DNA of 64,000 nucleotides from Inhella gelatinilytica (GTDB lineage Bacteria; Pseudomonadota; Gammaproteobacteria; Burkholderiales; Burkholderiaceae_C): assembly GCF_016093295.1 (NCBI RefSeq), contig NZ_JAEDAL010000010.1, forward strand, positions 1 through 64,000. Reading direction: 5' to 3'. Positions 55,656-64,000 of this stretch are shown one piece after another. The notes below the pieces were generated by a model. That model saw only the letters and a program-made list of their open reading frames with translations, did not search any database and was not told where the DNA came from. Within the stretch, counting starts at the first letter, position 1. The number at the start of each line of letters is the position of its first letter. A program made the position numbers and the translations under genes.

Positions 55656-56891
55656 TTATTCGGTTGCGTGACGTTTGCGATAGCCCGACAAGAAGCGAGC
55701 GATACGAGCGATGGCCTCTTCCAGGTCATCGAGATGAGGGAGGAACACCAGACGGAAGTGCTGGGTATCCCCATGGTTGAAGCCCGTCCCTTGCACGATC
55801 AGCACCTTTTCCGCTGCTAGCAATTCATAAGCGAACTGCTGGTCATCCGCGATGGGGTACAGCTTGGGGTCAAGACGGGGAAACATGTAAAGCGCACCTT
55901 GCGGCTTCACCACGCTCACGCCTGGAATGGCGCTGAGCAATTCATAGGCCCGGTCGCGCTGACGCGCCAGACGTCCGCCCGGAGCCACCAAGTCTTTGAT
56001 GCTCTGGTATCCCCCCAGCGCCGTTTGGATGGCCAGTTGGCCGGGCGTGTTGGCGCACAGGCGCAGCGAGGCCAGCATGTTCAAGCCCTCGATGAAGTCC
56101 TGCGCATGGGCTTTGTTGCCACTGACGATCATCCAGCCCGAGCGAAACCCACAGCTGCGGTAGTTTTTCGACAAACCACCAAAGGTGAGCACCAGCACAT
56201 CCGTGGCCAACGAGGCCATGGCGACATGCTCAGCCCCATCGAAAAGCGTCTTGTCGTAAATCTCGTCCGCGAGGATGACCAGCCCGTGCTCGCGCGCAAT
56301 TTGCAGGATTCCCAGCAGGGTTTCCCTCGGGTACACGGCCCCCGTGGGGTTGTTGGGGTTGATAACCGCGATGCCCTTTGTGCGGGGCGTGATCTTGGCT
56401 CGCATATCGGCCAAGTCCGGCAACCAACCGTTCTCTTCGCGGCACAGGTAGTGCACCGGCTTGCCTCCCGCCAGACCCGTCACCGCCGTGTACAGCGGGT
56501 AGTCAGGCGAGGGAACCAGCAGTTCATCCCCCTCATCCAGCAGGCCGTTGACGGCCATGGTGATGAGCTCGGAAACCCCATTCCCCAAATAGACGTCGTC
56601 CACGGCAACGCCGGCAATGCCCAACTGCTGCGTGTAGTGCACCACCGCCTTACGCGCAGAAAACAGTCCCTTGCTGTCGGTGTACCCAGCGGCCTCCGCA
56701 CCCGGCAGGTTGCGGATCATGTCCTGAACAATTTCGTCGGGCGGCAGCAAACCAAACGCTGCAACGTTGCCGATATTCAGCTTGATGATCTTGTGGCCTT
56801 CGTCCTCCATTTGCCGCGCCTTGTCGAGCACGGGTCCGCGGATGTCGTAATTCACGGTGGCCAAACGGGCCGATTTCTTCAAAGGATTCAA
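55656..56891 (-). CDS. alaA: Alanine-type PLP aminotransferase, TTG start
   Basis: This 411-aa fold-type I aminotransferase is close to E. coli AlaA (glutamate-pyruvate transaminase): YDIRGPVLDKARQMEDEG at the N-terminus, NPNNPTGAVY, and the PLP lysine in GGLSKNYRSCGFRSGWM. No ATG fits. The family start lies at the TTG at 56891, which aligns with the MKPIQKSAKLA-type openings. GGAG lies 8 bp before it. The only in-frame ATG upstream (57011) would leave 5 bp to the divergent gene and add 40 unlike residues. It is the first gene of alaA-hom-thrC-moeA-moaD-speD. Confidence 0.9.
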   Translation of the reverse strand: MNPLKKSARLATVNYDIRGPVLDKARQMEDEGHKIIKLNIGNVAAFGLLPPDEIVQDMIRNLPGAEAAGYTDSKGLFSARKAVVHYTQQLGIAGVAVDDVYLGNGVSELITMAVNGLLDEGDELLVPSPDYPLYTAVTGLAGGKPVHYLCREENGWLPDLADMRAKITPRTKGIAVINPNNPTGAVYPRETLLGILQIAREHGLVILADEIYDKTLFDGAEHVAMASLATDVLVLTFGGLSKNYRSCGFRSGWMIVSGNKAHAQDFIEGLNMLASLRLCANTPGQLAIQTALGGYQSIKDLVAPGGRLARQRDRAYELLSAIPGVSVVKPQGALYMFPRLDPKLYPIADDQQFAYELLAAEKVLIVQGTGFNHGDTQHFRLVFLPHLDDLEEAIARIARFLSGYRKRHATE

Positions 56892-57016
56892 GGCCAGGAC
56901 TCCAGGTGCGCCACTTGATAATGCTGCGGCGCACACAAAACAACGGGGGTTGATTTCAACACAGCGCACCCCGTCAGCATTCGCGAACCACGCAGGCTTT
57001 CTCGATTCCAACGGCC

Positions 57017-57388
57017 ATGAAGTTTCAACTCGATCAGCCTGAGGGCGTCAACAACATCACGCGAATGGAACCCGGCCGGGTGTGGGTCGGGCCTGAGGCC
57101 CATGAACGCGCCGTCCTGGTGCCTTGGCAAGGCGCTGCGCAGGCGTGGGCCCCTGCAACATTCGAGCAGCTGTCACGGGAACACTTTGCACCCATGCTCG
57201 CCCTACGCCCCGAGTTGGTTATCTTGGGGACCGGGCCTCGCCACCGGTTCGCCCACCCCGCGCTCTATCGGGACCTGATCGAAGCCGGCATTGGCCTCGA
57301 AGCCATGGAGTTGCACGCCGCCTGCCGCACCTTCAACGTCTTGGCAGGGGAAGGCCGAAAAGTTCTCGCCGCCCTTCTCTTTGGGTAG
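57017..57388 (+). CDS. Mth938-like (DUF498) protein
   Basis: This 123-aa protein of the Mth938/NDUFAF3 family is built around VLVPWQG, the LVILGTGPRHRF core and a C-terminal TFNVLAGEGRKVLAALL. The mitochondrial homologue assists complex I assembly; the bacterial role is not settled. It is divergent from alaA. A short hairpin (GGGCTT/AAGCCC, 57404-57418) with TTT downstream may end its transcript. Confidence 0.88.
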   Translation: MKFQLDQPEGVNNITRMEPGRVWVGPEAHERAVLVPWQGAAQAWAPATFEQLSREHFAPMLALRPELVILGTGPRHRFAHPALYRDLIEAGIGLEAMELHAACRTFNVLAGEGRKVLAALLFG

Positions 57389-57540
57389 GCTGACTTTGGT
57401 TATGGGCTTGCCAAGCCCTTTATAATCTCAGGCTGTGCCCGTTTTGTGCTGATTACAAGCCCCCTATTGGCTTGTGATTGCCTTCAATGGGGCTGACCCA
57501 GGGCACGTGGGTTGGCCCTCAGCCGCGAGACCCCGACCTC
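57389..57540 (+). promoter_or_regulatory. Leader of the peroxiredoxin gene with TATAAT and a stem
   Basis: A perfect TATAAT (57421-57426) lies 115 bp upstream of the peroxiredoxin ATG; no good -35 is visible at normal spacing. It directly follows the short hairpin that ends the Mth938-like gene. Within the predicted leader is a 7-bp stem ACAAGCC (57455-57461) / GGCTTGT (57469-57475) with a 7-nt loop. No coding is apparent here. Confidence 0.5.
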
Positions 57541-58029
57541 ATGACGCCTGCGCTCAACAAAGCCCTTCCCGACATCGAGGCCCAAGCCACCGGCGGGCTC
57601 AAGTTCACGCAGCATAGCTATGCTGGCCGTTTCCTGGTGCTGTATTTCTACCCGAAAGACAACACGCCGGGCTGTACCACCGAAGCGATGCAGTTCCGTG
57701 ATCATTACAAAGAATTCACACAACTGGGTGCTGTGGTGGTCGGCGTGTCGCGCGACAACCTGATTTCGCACAACAAATTCAAAGAAACATTGGGCCTGCC
57801 CTTTGACTTGGTCGCTGACACCGAGGAAAAGCTCTGCCACATGTTCGGCGTGGTCAAGAACAAGATCATGTACGGCAAAAAGGTCAAGGGTATTGAGCGC
57901 TCCACCTTCCTGATCGACCCCCGTGGCGTGCTGCGCGCCGAGTGGCGCGGCCTGAAAGTTGCCGGGCATGTCGAGGAAGTTCTGGAAGCCATCAAGGCCC
58001 TGCAACCCGAGACGCAACAGGCCGCCTGA
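57541..58029 (+). CDS. bcp: Peroxiredoxin, BCP/PrxQ family
   Basis: This 162-aa thiol peroxidase reduces H2O2 and organic hydroperoxides. The peroxidatic Cys is in YPKDNTPGCTTEAMQF. The resolving Cys that follows five residues later in E. coli BCP is absent (Met there). A second conserved Cys occurs in EKLCHMFGVV. It is thus the one-Cys or distal-Cys type. The ATG at 57541 opens on the domain; an in-frame upstream extension was rejected. Confidence 0.93.
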   Translation: MTPALNKALPDIEAQATGGLKFTQHSYAGRFLVLYFYPKDNTPGCTTEAMQFRDHYKEFTQLGAVVVGVSRDNLISHNKFKETLGLPFDLVADTEEKLCHMFGVVKNKIMYGKKVKGIERSTFLIDPRGVLRAEWRGLKVAGHVEEVLEAIKALQPETQQAA

Positions 58030-58045
58030 TCAGGGGTTTTCCCTC

Positions 58046-58080
58046 CACAAAGCCCGGTCCTGCCGGGCTTTGTGCTTTCT
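58046..58080 (+). terminator. Terminator after the peroxiredoxin gene
   Basis: A 12-bp perfect stem CACAAAGCCCGG (58046-58057) / CCGGGCTTTGTG (58063-58074) has a TCCTG loop and is followed by CTTTCT. This is a strong hairpin 17 bp after the stop codon, with only a modest T tract. Confidence 0.8.
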
Positions 58081-58081
58081 G

Positions 58082-58158
58082 CATAATGGGCTCATGCACT
58101 GCCCCTGCGCCGTAGCCCCCAAAGCCGCCCCTGTGAGGGCGGCTTTTTGCTTTTTGGA
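58082..58158 (+). promoter_or_regulatory. PhoH leader with strong terminator-like hairpin
   Basis: A -10-like CATAAT (58082-58087) has no convincing -35. About 34 bp downstream is a 10-bp perfect stem AAAGCCGCCC (58121-58130) / GGGCGGCTTT (58137-58146), then TTGCTTTTT. This intrinsic-terminator-like structure lies immediately before GGAG and the PhoH ATG (58165). It would end a short (about 55 nt) RNA or act as an attenuator in the phoH leader. Confidence 0.55.
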
Positions 58159-58164
58159 GTTTTG

Positions 58165-59823
58165 ATGCCCCTGCCCAAGCCGCCGACCAAGAAAGCTGAT
58201 CGCGTGACCCCCACCGCCCTGGCGCAAGACCTGAAGCCGGGTGCAGTCCCCAAAGCCAAGCCGACGCGCAAGCGGGGGGTTGTCGAGCCGACATCCACCG
58301 CCATGGCCGCCGCCAGTTCGCCAGCAGTGCCCATGGCAAGCCCCCCGTCCCGCCTCAGCCCCGTCGTCGCCGCGACCCCCACTCAGGCCCCCAAACGACG
58401 CCGCGGCCCGGTGCGCACGGGGGAGCCTCCCAAGCTTTTTGTGCTGGACACCAACGTGCTGATGCACGACCCCATGTCGCTGTTCCGCTTCGACGAACAC
58501 GACATCTTCTTGCCCATGATGACGCTGGAAGAGCTCGACGGTCACAAAAAGGGCATGAGCGAGGTGGCGCGCAACGTCCGTCAGGTCAGCCGGGAATTAG
58601 ATGCCCTCGCGGCCTCCATGAAGACCCAGTCACTGGAGGAAATGGCCAAAGGCCTGCCCCTGGATCACAGCGGGCACAAAGAGGCCGCCGGCCGCCTGTA
58701 CTTTCAAACCGAAACACTGCAACCCGCCTTGCCCATGGCGCTGCCAGCCGGCAAGGCCGACAACCAGATCCTGGGGGTGGTGCAGGCACTCAAAGAGAAA
58801 GACCCGGCGCGCGACGTGGTCTTGGTGTCCAAGGACATCAACATGCGCATCAAGGCCCGCGCCCTGGGCCTGCCCGCCGAAGACTACCGCAACGACAAAG
58901 CACTCGAAGACAGCGACCTGCTGTACACCGGCGTTCAGGCGCTACCGTCGGACTTTTGGGACCGTCACGGCAAGACCATGGAGAGCTGGTCCTCAGGCGG
59001 CCAGACTTTTTACCGAATCAGCGGCCCATTGGTGCCATCGTTGCTCGTCAACGAAATGGTCTACCTGGAAGCCCCGGGACAAGCGCCCCTGCACGCGCGC
59101 GTGAGTGAAATCACGGGCAAACAGGCGGTTTTGCGCACGCTGAAAGATTTCACCAACCCCAAGCACGGGGTGTGGGGCATCACCGCCCGCAATCGAGAAC
59201 AGAACTTCGCCCTCAATTTGCTGATGGACCCCGAGGTTGACTTGGTCACCCTCACCGGCACAGCCGGTACGGGCAAGACCTTGCTGGCCCTCGCCGCGGG
59301 GCTCACTCAAGTGTTGGACGAGCGACGCTACAGCGAAATCATCGTCACGCGCGTCACCGTTCCCGTGGGTGAGGACATTGGTTTCTTGCCCGGCACGGAA
59401 GAGGAAAAGATGAGCCCCTGGATGGGGGCCCTGGATGACAACCTGGAAGTGTTGACCCGTGGCGACGGCGCCGCCGGGGAATGGGGGCGTGCCGCGACGG
59501 CAGATTTGATGCGTTCCAAGGTGCGCATCAAGAGCCTGAACTTCATGCGCGGACGGACTTTCCTGAACAAGTTCGTCATCATCGACGAGGCTCAAAACCT
59601 GACGCCCAAGCAAATGAAAACCTTGCTGACCCGTGCCGGCCCGGGCACCAAGATGATTTGCCTGGGCAACTTGGCCCAGATCGACACGCCCTACCTCACG
59701 GAAGGGAGTTCGGGGTTGACGTTTTGCGTGGATCGTTTCAAGGGCTGGTCGCACAGCGGCCACATCACGCTGGCCCGGGGCGAGCGCTCGCGTTTGGCAG
59801 ACTTCGCTTCCGAGGTCCTTTGA
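58165..59823 (+). CDS. PhoH/YlaK-type PIN-ATPase protein
   Basis: This 552-aa protein of the long PhoH2-like type has a Pro/Ala-rich disordered N-terminus of about 90 residues. A PIN domain follows (about 95-230), with acidic nuclease residues in FVLDTNVLMHDP and LEELDGHKKG. The C-terminal PhoH ATPase has Walker A TGTAGTGKTLLALAAG and Walker B FVIIDEAQNLTP. PIN-PhoH proteins act as RNA unwinding/cleaving enzymes in other bacteria. The start at 58165 has GGAG 5 bp upstream. The stop TGA lies at the base of the shared hairpin with prpE. Confidence 0.9.
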   Translation: MPLPKPPTKKADRVTPTALAQDLKPGAVPKAKPTRKRGVVEPTSTAMAAASSPAVPMASPPSRLSPVVAATPTQAPKRRRGPVRTGEPPKLFVLDTNVLMHDPMSLFRFDEHDIFLPMMTLEELDGHKKGMSEVARNVRQVSRELDALAASMKTQSLEEMAKGLPLDHSGHKEAAGRLYFQTETLQPALPMALPAGKADNQILGVVQALKEKDPARDVVLVSKDINMRIKARALGLPAEDYRNDKALEDSDLLYTGVQALPSDFWDRHGKTMESWSSGGQTFYRISGPLVPSLLVNEMVYLEAPGQAPLHARVSEITGKQAVLRTLKDFTNPKHGVWGITARNREQNFALNLLMDPEVDLVTLTGTAGTGKTLLALAAGLTQVLDERRYSEIIVTRVTVPVGEDIGFLPGTEEEKMSPWMGALDDNLEVLTRGDGAAGEWGRAATADLMRSKVRIKSLNFMRGRTFLNKFVIIDEAQNLTPKQMKTLLTRAGPGTKMICLGNLAQIDTPYLTEGSSGLTFCVDRFKGWSHSGHITLARGERSRLADFASEVL

Positions 59824-59863
59824 GGGCAAAGGCCCCGTCCACTTGGCGGGGCCTTTGCCCTCA
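59821..59863. terminator. Bidirectional stop-codon hairpin between phoH and prpE
   Basis: A perfect 17-bp stem TGAGGGCAAAGGCCCCG (59821-59837) pairs with its complement at 59847-59863 across a 9-nt loop. The TGA of each convergent gene forms the outer end of the stem. Symmetry implies it works in both directions. There is no long T tract, so RNA stability or Rho-linked termination is as likely as intrinsic termination. Confidence 0.85.
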
Positions 59864-61762
59864 AACGGGTCTCAACTTTTGCGCCAGGGCTTGCAGCGTT
59901 GTCGCATCCTCCAGCGTCGAGAGGTCCCCCAGTTCCCTGCCCTCGCACAGTGCCTGCATGGCGCGCCGCAGCAACTTGCCCGACCGGGTCTTCGGTAAAG
60001 CGGCCACGGCGTGGACCCGGGCCGGTCGCGCCACGGCACCCAGTTGCTCATTCACCTGCTGCCCCACCTGACGCGCCAATTCGTCTTCGCTCAGGTCTGC
60101 CTGCTTCGGAACGACAAAAGCCACCGCCACTTGGCCCTTGAGTTCATCCGCCACCCCCACCACGGCAACTTCGGCCACCGATGCCAAGCCTGCGATGCAT
60201 TCCTCAATCTCGCGCGTCCCCAAGCGGTGGCCCGCCACGTTGATAACGTCGTCGCTGCGCCCCAGAATGAAGGTGTAGCCCTCGCTGTCACGCGTGGCCA
60301 CGTCGAACGTGGAATACAACTGGCGGCCCGGAATGCTGGACCAATAGGTTTTCACATACCGTGCATCGTCCCGCCACACGGTCTGCAAGCACCCCGGTGG
60401 CAGTGGGTAATCTAAAGCCAGCACGCCTTTCTGGTTGGGCCCTTCCAGGGTGGCGCCGGTTTCCGGGTCCACGAGCACCGCGTTGTAGCCATACATGGGA
60501 ACCCCAGGGCTACCCAAGCGCTCATTCATGGGGGCCACACCGCGGGCCAGCGTCAGGATGGGCCAGCCGGTTTCCGTCTGCCAGTAGTTATCGACCACGG
60601 GCTTGCCCAGGGCATCGCGAATCCAGCGCGCCGTGGGCTCATCCAGCGGCTCACCGGCAAGGAAAAGGGAGCGCAGCGAGCTCAAATCGCTCTGTGACAG
60701 GTACGCGGGGTCGGCCTTGCGCAAAACCCGCACGGCGGTCGGAGCGCTAAACATAACGGTGACTTGGTACTCCTGGACCAAGCGCCACCAAATGCCAGGA
60801 TCCGGCCGAATGGGCAAGCCCTCCACCATCAAAGTGGCCATCCCGGCGATCAACGGACCATAGACGATGTAGCTGTGCCCGACCACCCAACCAATATCGC
60901 TGGTGGAAAAGAACGTCTCGCCAGGTCGGCCATCAAAGATGTGGCGAATACTGGCGGCCAGCGCGACGGCGTAGCCCCCGACATCTCGCTGTACCCCCTT
61001 GGGTTTACCGGTGGTGCCGCTGGTGTAGAGCGTGTAGCTGACCTCGTTGGATTCAAGCCACTCGCAGGGCACGCGCTCCTGCGCTACCGCTTCGCGTTCG
61101 GCGGCGTAATCCAAGTCCCGCCCAGGCTGACGCTCAATCGGAACCAGGCCGCGGTCGATCCACAGCACCCGATCCACCTTGTGGGCACTTAGACGCAGCG
61201 CCTCCTCCAGCAGCGGTTGATAGCCCTGCACTTTGCCGCCGCGACTGCCCGCATCACAACTGACCACCAGCTTGGGCGTGCAGTCTTCAATCCGGCCGGC
61301 CAAGCTGTGGCTGGCAAAACCACCGAACACCACAGAGTGAATGGCGCCGATCCGAGCGCACGCGAGCATGGCAAACACCGCTTCCGGCACCATCGGGCAA
61401 TAGATCAAGACCCGATCCCCAGGTCCCACGCCGTGCCGGCGCAGGATGGCCGCGGTGGCCTCCACTTCGCGCTGCAGGGCGGCAAATGTCCACTCACGTC
61501 GTTGATCCACCTCGGTGGACACCCAAATCAACGCGCGTCGGTCGGGGTGCGTTGCCGCATGCCGGTCCACCGCGTTGTGGCACAAATTGGTGCGGCCGCC
61601 GACGAACCACCGGGCAAAGGGCGGATGCGTCGTATCCACCACCTGATCGAAGGGCCGCTCCCAATCAATCAGATCAGCCTGTTCGGCCCAAAAGGCCGCG
61701 GGGTCCGCCAATGACCGCGCATGAAACTCGGCATATCGGCACGTCGGATCGGCAGCACTCAT
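59861..61762 (-). CDS. prpE: Propionyl-CoA synthetase (acetyl-CoA synthetase family)
   Basis: This 633-aa acyl-adenylate-forming enzyme activates propionate to propionyl-CoA. The P-loop is YTSGTTGKPKGVQRD. Further motifs are DIGWVVGHSYIVYGPL, the adenylate-binding YWQTETGWPI, and the C-terminal catalytic Lys in LPKTRSGKLLRR. The N-terminal YAEFHARSLADPAAFWAEQADLIDW matches PrpE rather than Acs. The ATG at 61762 has AAAGGAG about 6 bp upstream, and further upstream frame is rejected. It is divergent from the NlpC/P60 gene (178 bp between starts). Confidence 0.92.
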   Translation of the reverse strand: MSAADPTCRYAEFHARSLADPAAFWAEQADLIDWERPFDQVVDTTHPPFARWFVGGRTNLCHNAVDRHAATHPDRRALIWVSTEVDQRREWTFAALQREVEATAAILRRHGVGPGDRVLIYCPMVPEAVFAMLACARIGAIHSVVFGGFASHSLAGRIEDCTPKLVVSCDAGSRGGKVQGYQPLLEEALRLSAHKVDRVLWIDRGLVPIERQPGRDLDYAAEREAVAQERVPCEWLESNEVSYTLYTSGTTGKPKGVQRDVGGYAVALAASIRHIFDGRPGETFFSTSDIGWVVGHSYIVYGPLIAGMATLMVEGLPIRPDPGIWWRLVQEYQVTVMFSAPTAVRVLRKADPAYLSQSDLSSLRSLFLAGEPLDEPTARWIRDALGKPVVDNYWQTETGWPILTLARGVAPMNERLGSPGVPMYGYNAVLVDPETGATLEGPNQKGVLALDYPLPPGCLQTVWRDDARYVKTYWSSIPGRQLYSTFDVATRDSEGYTFILGRSDDVINVAGHRLGTREIEECIAGLASVAEVAVVGVADELKGQVAVAFVVPKQADLSEDELARQVGQQVNEQLGAVARPARVHAVAALPKTRSGKLLRRAMQALCEGRELGDLSTLEDATTLQALAQKLRPV

Positions 61763-61940
61763 CGAAAGCTCCTTTTGGTGTCCCTCAGCATCAGAGGGCC
61801 TGCGGCTGACAGGATGCTGACCCTCCCCCCTCGGGAAAGCCCGTAGCGCTCGCGTTAGCACACTTGACGGCACCCCAAAGCCGCCGGCACACTCCGAGCT
61901 TTTCGGATTTCGCCAACTCGTTGCGATTAAACAACAGCCC

Positions 61941-62585
61941 ATGAACGTTCGCCGGACCTTTCGTCACCCAGCCGCAGCCCTCATCCTGGGCCTTTGCGTG
62001 GCATGGGGGGCTCAGGCCAACCCAGCGAATGGCCCACCCCACCCCGATGCACCCTCGGCGAGTGCCAGCAGCCCCGCGCCAAGCGGAGCGCAAGGGGCGG
62101 CCCAGCGCGGCGCGATCGAGCGGTTTTTGGCGGACAAGGGCTGGATGGGGCCCCCAGGTGAGGCCGACACCCCGACCTTGCTGGGTCAGGTCCGCGATGG
62201 CGCCACAACCATGGTGCGGGCGGCGATGGGCTTCTTGGGCGTTCCCTACCAACGCGGCGGCAACACCGCCGCGCAGGGCTTTGACTGCAGTGGTTTCACC
62301 CGCTATGTTTTTGAACACAGTTTGGGTTTGGTGCTGCCGCGCCGCGCAGACGAACAAGCCCGGCTGACCGATTTGCTGCCCATTGCGCGCGAAGAACTCA
62401 AACCCGGAGACTTGGTGTTTTTCAACACCATGCGGCGGACCTTTTCGCACGTGGGCATTTATGTGGGTGAAAACAAGTTCATCCACGCGCCCCGGGCGGG
62501 TGCGGTCGTGCGGGTCGAAGACATGCGCGACAGCTATTGGGAGCGCCGTTTTACGGGGGCCCGGCGTGCACCCATTGCGAATTGA
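61941..62585 (+). CDS. NlpC/P60-family cell-wall peptidase
   Basis: This 214-aa exported protein has a signal peptide (MNVRRTFRHPAAALILGLCVAWGAQA). A Pro/Ser/Ala linker (about 27-60) and an NlpC/P60 domain follow. The catalytic Cys is in FDCSGFTRYVF, the catalytic His in SHVGIYVG, and the third polar residue in KFIHAPR. It should cleave peptide bonds in peptidoglycan stem peptides. Confidence 0.92.
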   Translation: MNVRRTFRHPAAALILGLCVAWGAQANPANGPPHPDAPSASASSPAPSGAQGAAQRGAIERFLADKGWMGPPGEADTPTLLGQVRDGATTMVRAAMGFLGVPYQRGGNTAAQGFDCSGFTRYVFEHSLGLVLPRRADEQARLTDLLPIAREELKPGDLVFFNTMRRTFSHVGIYVGENKFIHAPRAGAVVRVEDMRDSYWERRFTGARRAPIAN

Positions 62586-62650
62586 GATCTCGCAAGCTCT
62601 GCTCAGGCTGAGGTTTTTGCACGCGGGCAATCCGCCACAATCGCGACGTC

Positions 62651-63742
62651 ATGCAAGAGACGCGCATCCCCGTCAGCTTTCTACGCCGCCCTGACCTGCT
62701 CCAGCCCGGCGAGCGTCCATTGGACCGTCTCGGCCGCCCGCTGCGGGATTTGCGCATCTCGGTGACCGACCGCTGCAACTTCCGCTGCAGCTATTGCATG
62801 CCCAAAGAGGTGTTTGGCCCGGGCTACAAGTTCCTGCCCCAGGCTGAGTTGCTGAGCTTCGAAGAGATCACCCGAGCTGCAGCGGCGTTTGTGCAGTTGG
62901 GGGTGGAAAAGATCCGGCTGACCGGGGGCGAACCGCTGATGCGCCGTGACCTGCACCGCCTCGTGGCCCAACTCGCAGCCCTGCGCACGCCGGACGGCAA
63001 GCCGCTGGACCTGACGTTGACCACCAATGGCGCCCTGCTCGGCCGCCAAGCACAGGCCCTGCGGGACGCCGGGTTGCAGCGCGTTACCGTGAGCCTAGAC
63101 GCCCTGGACGACGCGCTGTTCCGCCGCATCAATGATGTGAACTTCCCCGTCGCGGACGTGTTGGCGAGCATTGCCACCGCGCAGCGGCTGGGCTTTGCCC
63201 CGATCAAGATCAACATGGTGGTGCAGCGCGGCGTCAACGAGCACGAGGTGCTGCGGCTGGCCGAGCACTTCCGGGGCAGCGGCTTGATCCTGCGCTTCAT
63301 CGAATTCATGGACGTGGGCTGCACCAATGGCTGGCGCATGGACCAGGTCGTTCCCAGCGGTGAGTTGGTCGACCTCATCTCCGCGCGCTGGCCTCTGGTG
63401 CCCCTGGAGGCCTGCAAGCCCGGAGAAACCGCCGAGCGCTGGGCTTATGCCGACGGCGCGGGTGAACTGGGCTTCATCTCCAGCGTCACGCGTGCCTTTT
63501 GCGCCGACTGCAACCGCGCCCGACTCTCCACCGACGGACGGGTGTTTCACTGCCTGTTCGCCCACCAGGGCTACAGCCTGCGCCACCTGCTGCGCGATGG
63601 CCACAGCAGCGATGCCGTGCTGGCGGGGGTGATCGGCGCCCACTGGCAAGGTCGGCAGGACCGCTATTCTGAGCTGCGCGCCCTCGCCAGCGAAGACGCG
63701 CCGGCACGCCCGCGCGTGGAAATGCATTTCATCGGTGGCTGA
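62651..63742 (+). CDS. moaA: GTP 3',8-cyclase MoaA
   Basis: This 363-aa radical SAM enzyme makes 3',8-cyclo-GTP in the first step of molybdenum-cofactor synthesis. The N-terminal 4Fe-4S site is [16 protein letters not shown] (CxxxCxxC). The second cluster is [20 protein letters not shown]. The C-terminus ends in MHFIGG with the essential Gly pair. The gene starts mobA translation from within its last codons. Confidence 0.96.
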   Translation: MQETRIPVSFLRRPDLLQPGERPLDRLGRPLRDLRISVTDRCNFRCSYCMPKEVFGPGYKFLPQAELLSFEEITRAAAAFVQLGVEKIRLTGGEPLMRRDLHRLVAQLAALRTPDGKPLDLTLTTNGALLGRQAQALRDAGLQRVTVSLDALDDALFRRINDVNFPVADVLASIATAQRLGFAPIKINMVVQRGVNEHEVLRLAEHFRGSGLILRFIEFMDVGCTNGWRMDQVVPSGELVDLISARWPLVPLEACKPGETAERWAYADGAGELGFISSVTRAFCADCNRARLSTDGRVFHCLFAHQGYSLRHLLRDGHSSDAVLAGVIGAHWQGRQDRYSELRALASEDAPARPRVEMHFIGG

Positions 63743-64000
63743 CACGGGCCGCCTTGCCGCAGTGGTGCTGGCCGGCGGCGAAGGCCGGCGCATGGGCGGC
63801 CAGGACAAAGGCCTGCTGCTGTGGCAAGGCCAGCCCCTGGTGGATGCGGTGCTGGCACGCATCCGCGCCCAAGAGGCGATCCGCTTCAGCGCACTGGCCC
63901 TCAGCGCCAACCGACATTTGGACGTTTACGCCACGCGGGGTTTGCCGGTGCTGCCGGACGCCCCAGCCCATGTCGGATGCGGCCCGCTGGCCGGCCTGCG
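63735..64000 (+). CDS. mobA: Molybdenum cofactor guanylyltransferase MobA, 5' part
   Basis: This partial gene is cut by the right edge. A GTG at 63735, inside the last codons of moaA, opens a frame reading [20 protein letters not shown], then [15 protein letters not shown]: the MobA signature LAGGxGxRMGGxDKGL that binds GTP. It later reads [14 protein letters not shown]. MobA joins GMP to molybdopterin to form the dinucleotide cofactor. About 88 codons are visible. Confidence 0.9.
   Translation, partial: MADTGRLAAVVLAGGEGRRMGGQDKGLLLWQGQPLVDAVLARIRAQEAIRFSALALSANRHLDVYATRGLPVLPDAPAHVGCGPLAGL

Noticed and set aside
57389-57540. Small regulatory RNA in the peroxiredoxin leader
   Set aside because: One TATAAT and a 7-bp stem without a T tract are too little to call an independent RNA.

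Overview
The window is GC-rich chromosomal DNA from a betaproteobacterium, almost certainly of the order Burkholderiales. The evidence is the first ~85 nt of a 16S rRNA gene on the minus strand, a phasin gene (so the cell probably makes polyhydroxyalkanoate granules), and family-typical gene orders such as alaA-hom-thrC-moeA-moaD and lolC-lolD-purU. I see no insertion sequence, prophage, CRISPR array or tRNA. Coding density is very high, and many neighbours overlap by 1-4 bp (ATGA, TGATG, GTGA, TTGA junctions).

Layout. 1-433: 5' end, boxA leader and promoter of an rrn operon that runs off the left edge. 434-7673 (minus): orphan GspE/PilB-type ATPase with a spermidine-synthase-like protein; a Mug/hypoxanthine-type DNA glycosylase, GNAT and TatD run; purU, lolD and lolC. 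7701-13300: polA, then divergently a DUF2782 protein, thrB, a membrane protein and a DTW-domain tRNA modification enzyme. 13287-26346: UvrD-family helicase, M13 peptidase, YchJ, TruC-like pseudouridine synthase, a 1,823-aa six-PAS hybrid histidine kinase, and succinate-semialdehyde dehydrogenase. 26438-40722: alaS, a YhhY-like acetyltransferase, a DksA-like zinc-finger protein, a YciI-like exported protein, a divergent POT-family transporter, a TPR diguanylate cyclase, an MFS transporter, rmuC, a 2-hydroxyacid dehydrogenase, an NhaD-type antiporter and a nitroreductase. 40767-43067: phasin with a probable repressor-controlled promoter, and a DUF4188/LysR divergent pair.

43125-49286 is the most unusual block. 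Five consecutive plus-strand genes encode an SPFH-SHOCT protein, a two-zinc-ribbon DUF4178 membrane protein, a small DUF350 membrane protein, a membrane-embedded aminopropyltransferase (SpeE-like, catalytic residues intact) and an exported FAD amine-oxidase-like protein. About 1.8 kb further on, on the other strand, lies a short AdoMet decarboxylase gene (speD). It could supply the aminopropyl donor for the SpeE-like enzyme. Together these suggest a membrane-localised polyamine-making or polyamine-modifying system linked to membrane maintenance. The parts are known families, but the substrate and purpose are not evident from the sequence.

51078-57388 (minus, then plus): speD, moaD, moeA, thrC, hom and alaA form a tight run that joins molybdenum-cofactor and threonine synthesis, followed by an Mth938-like gene. 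57541-61762: peroxiredoxin, PhoH (behind a strong hairpin in its leader) and propionyl-CoA synthetase, convergent across a stop-codon hairpin. 61941-64000: NlpC/P60 peptidase, moaA, and mobA cut by the right edge.
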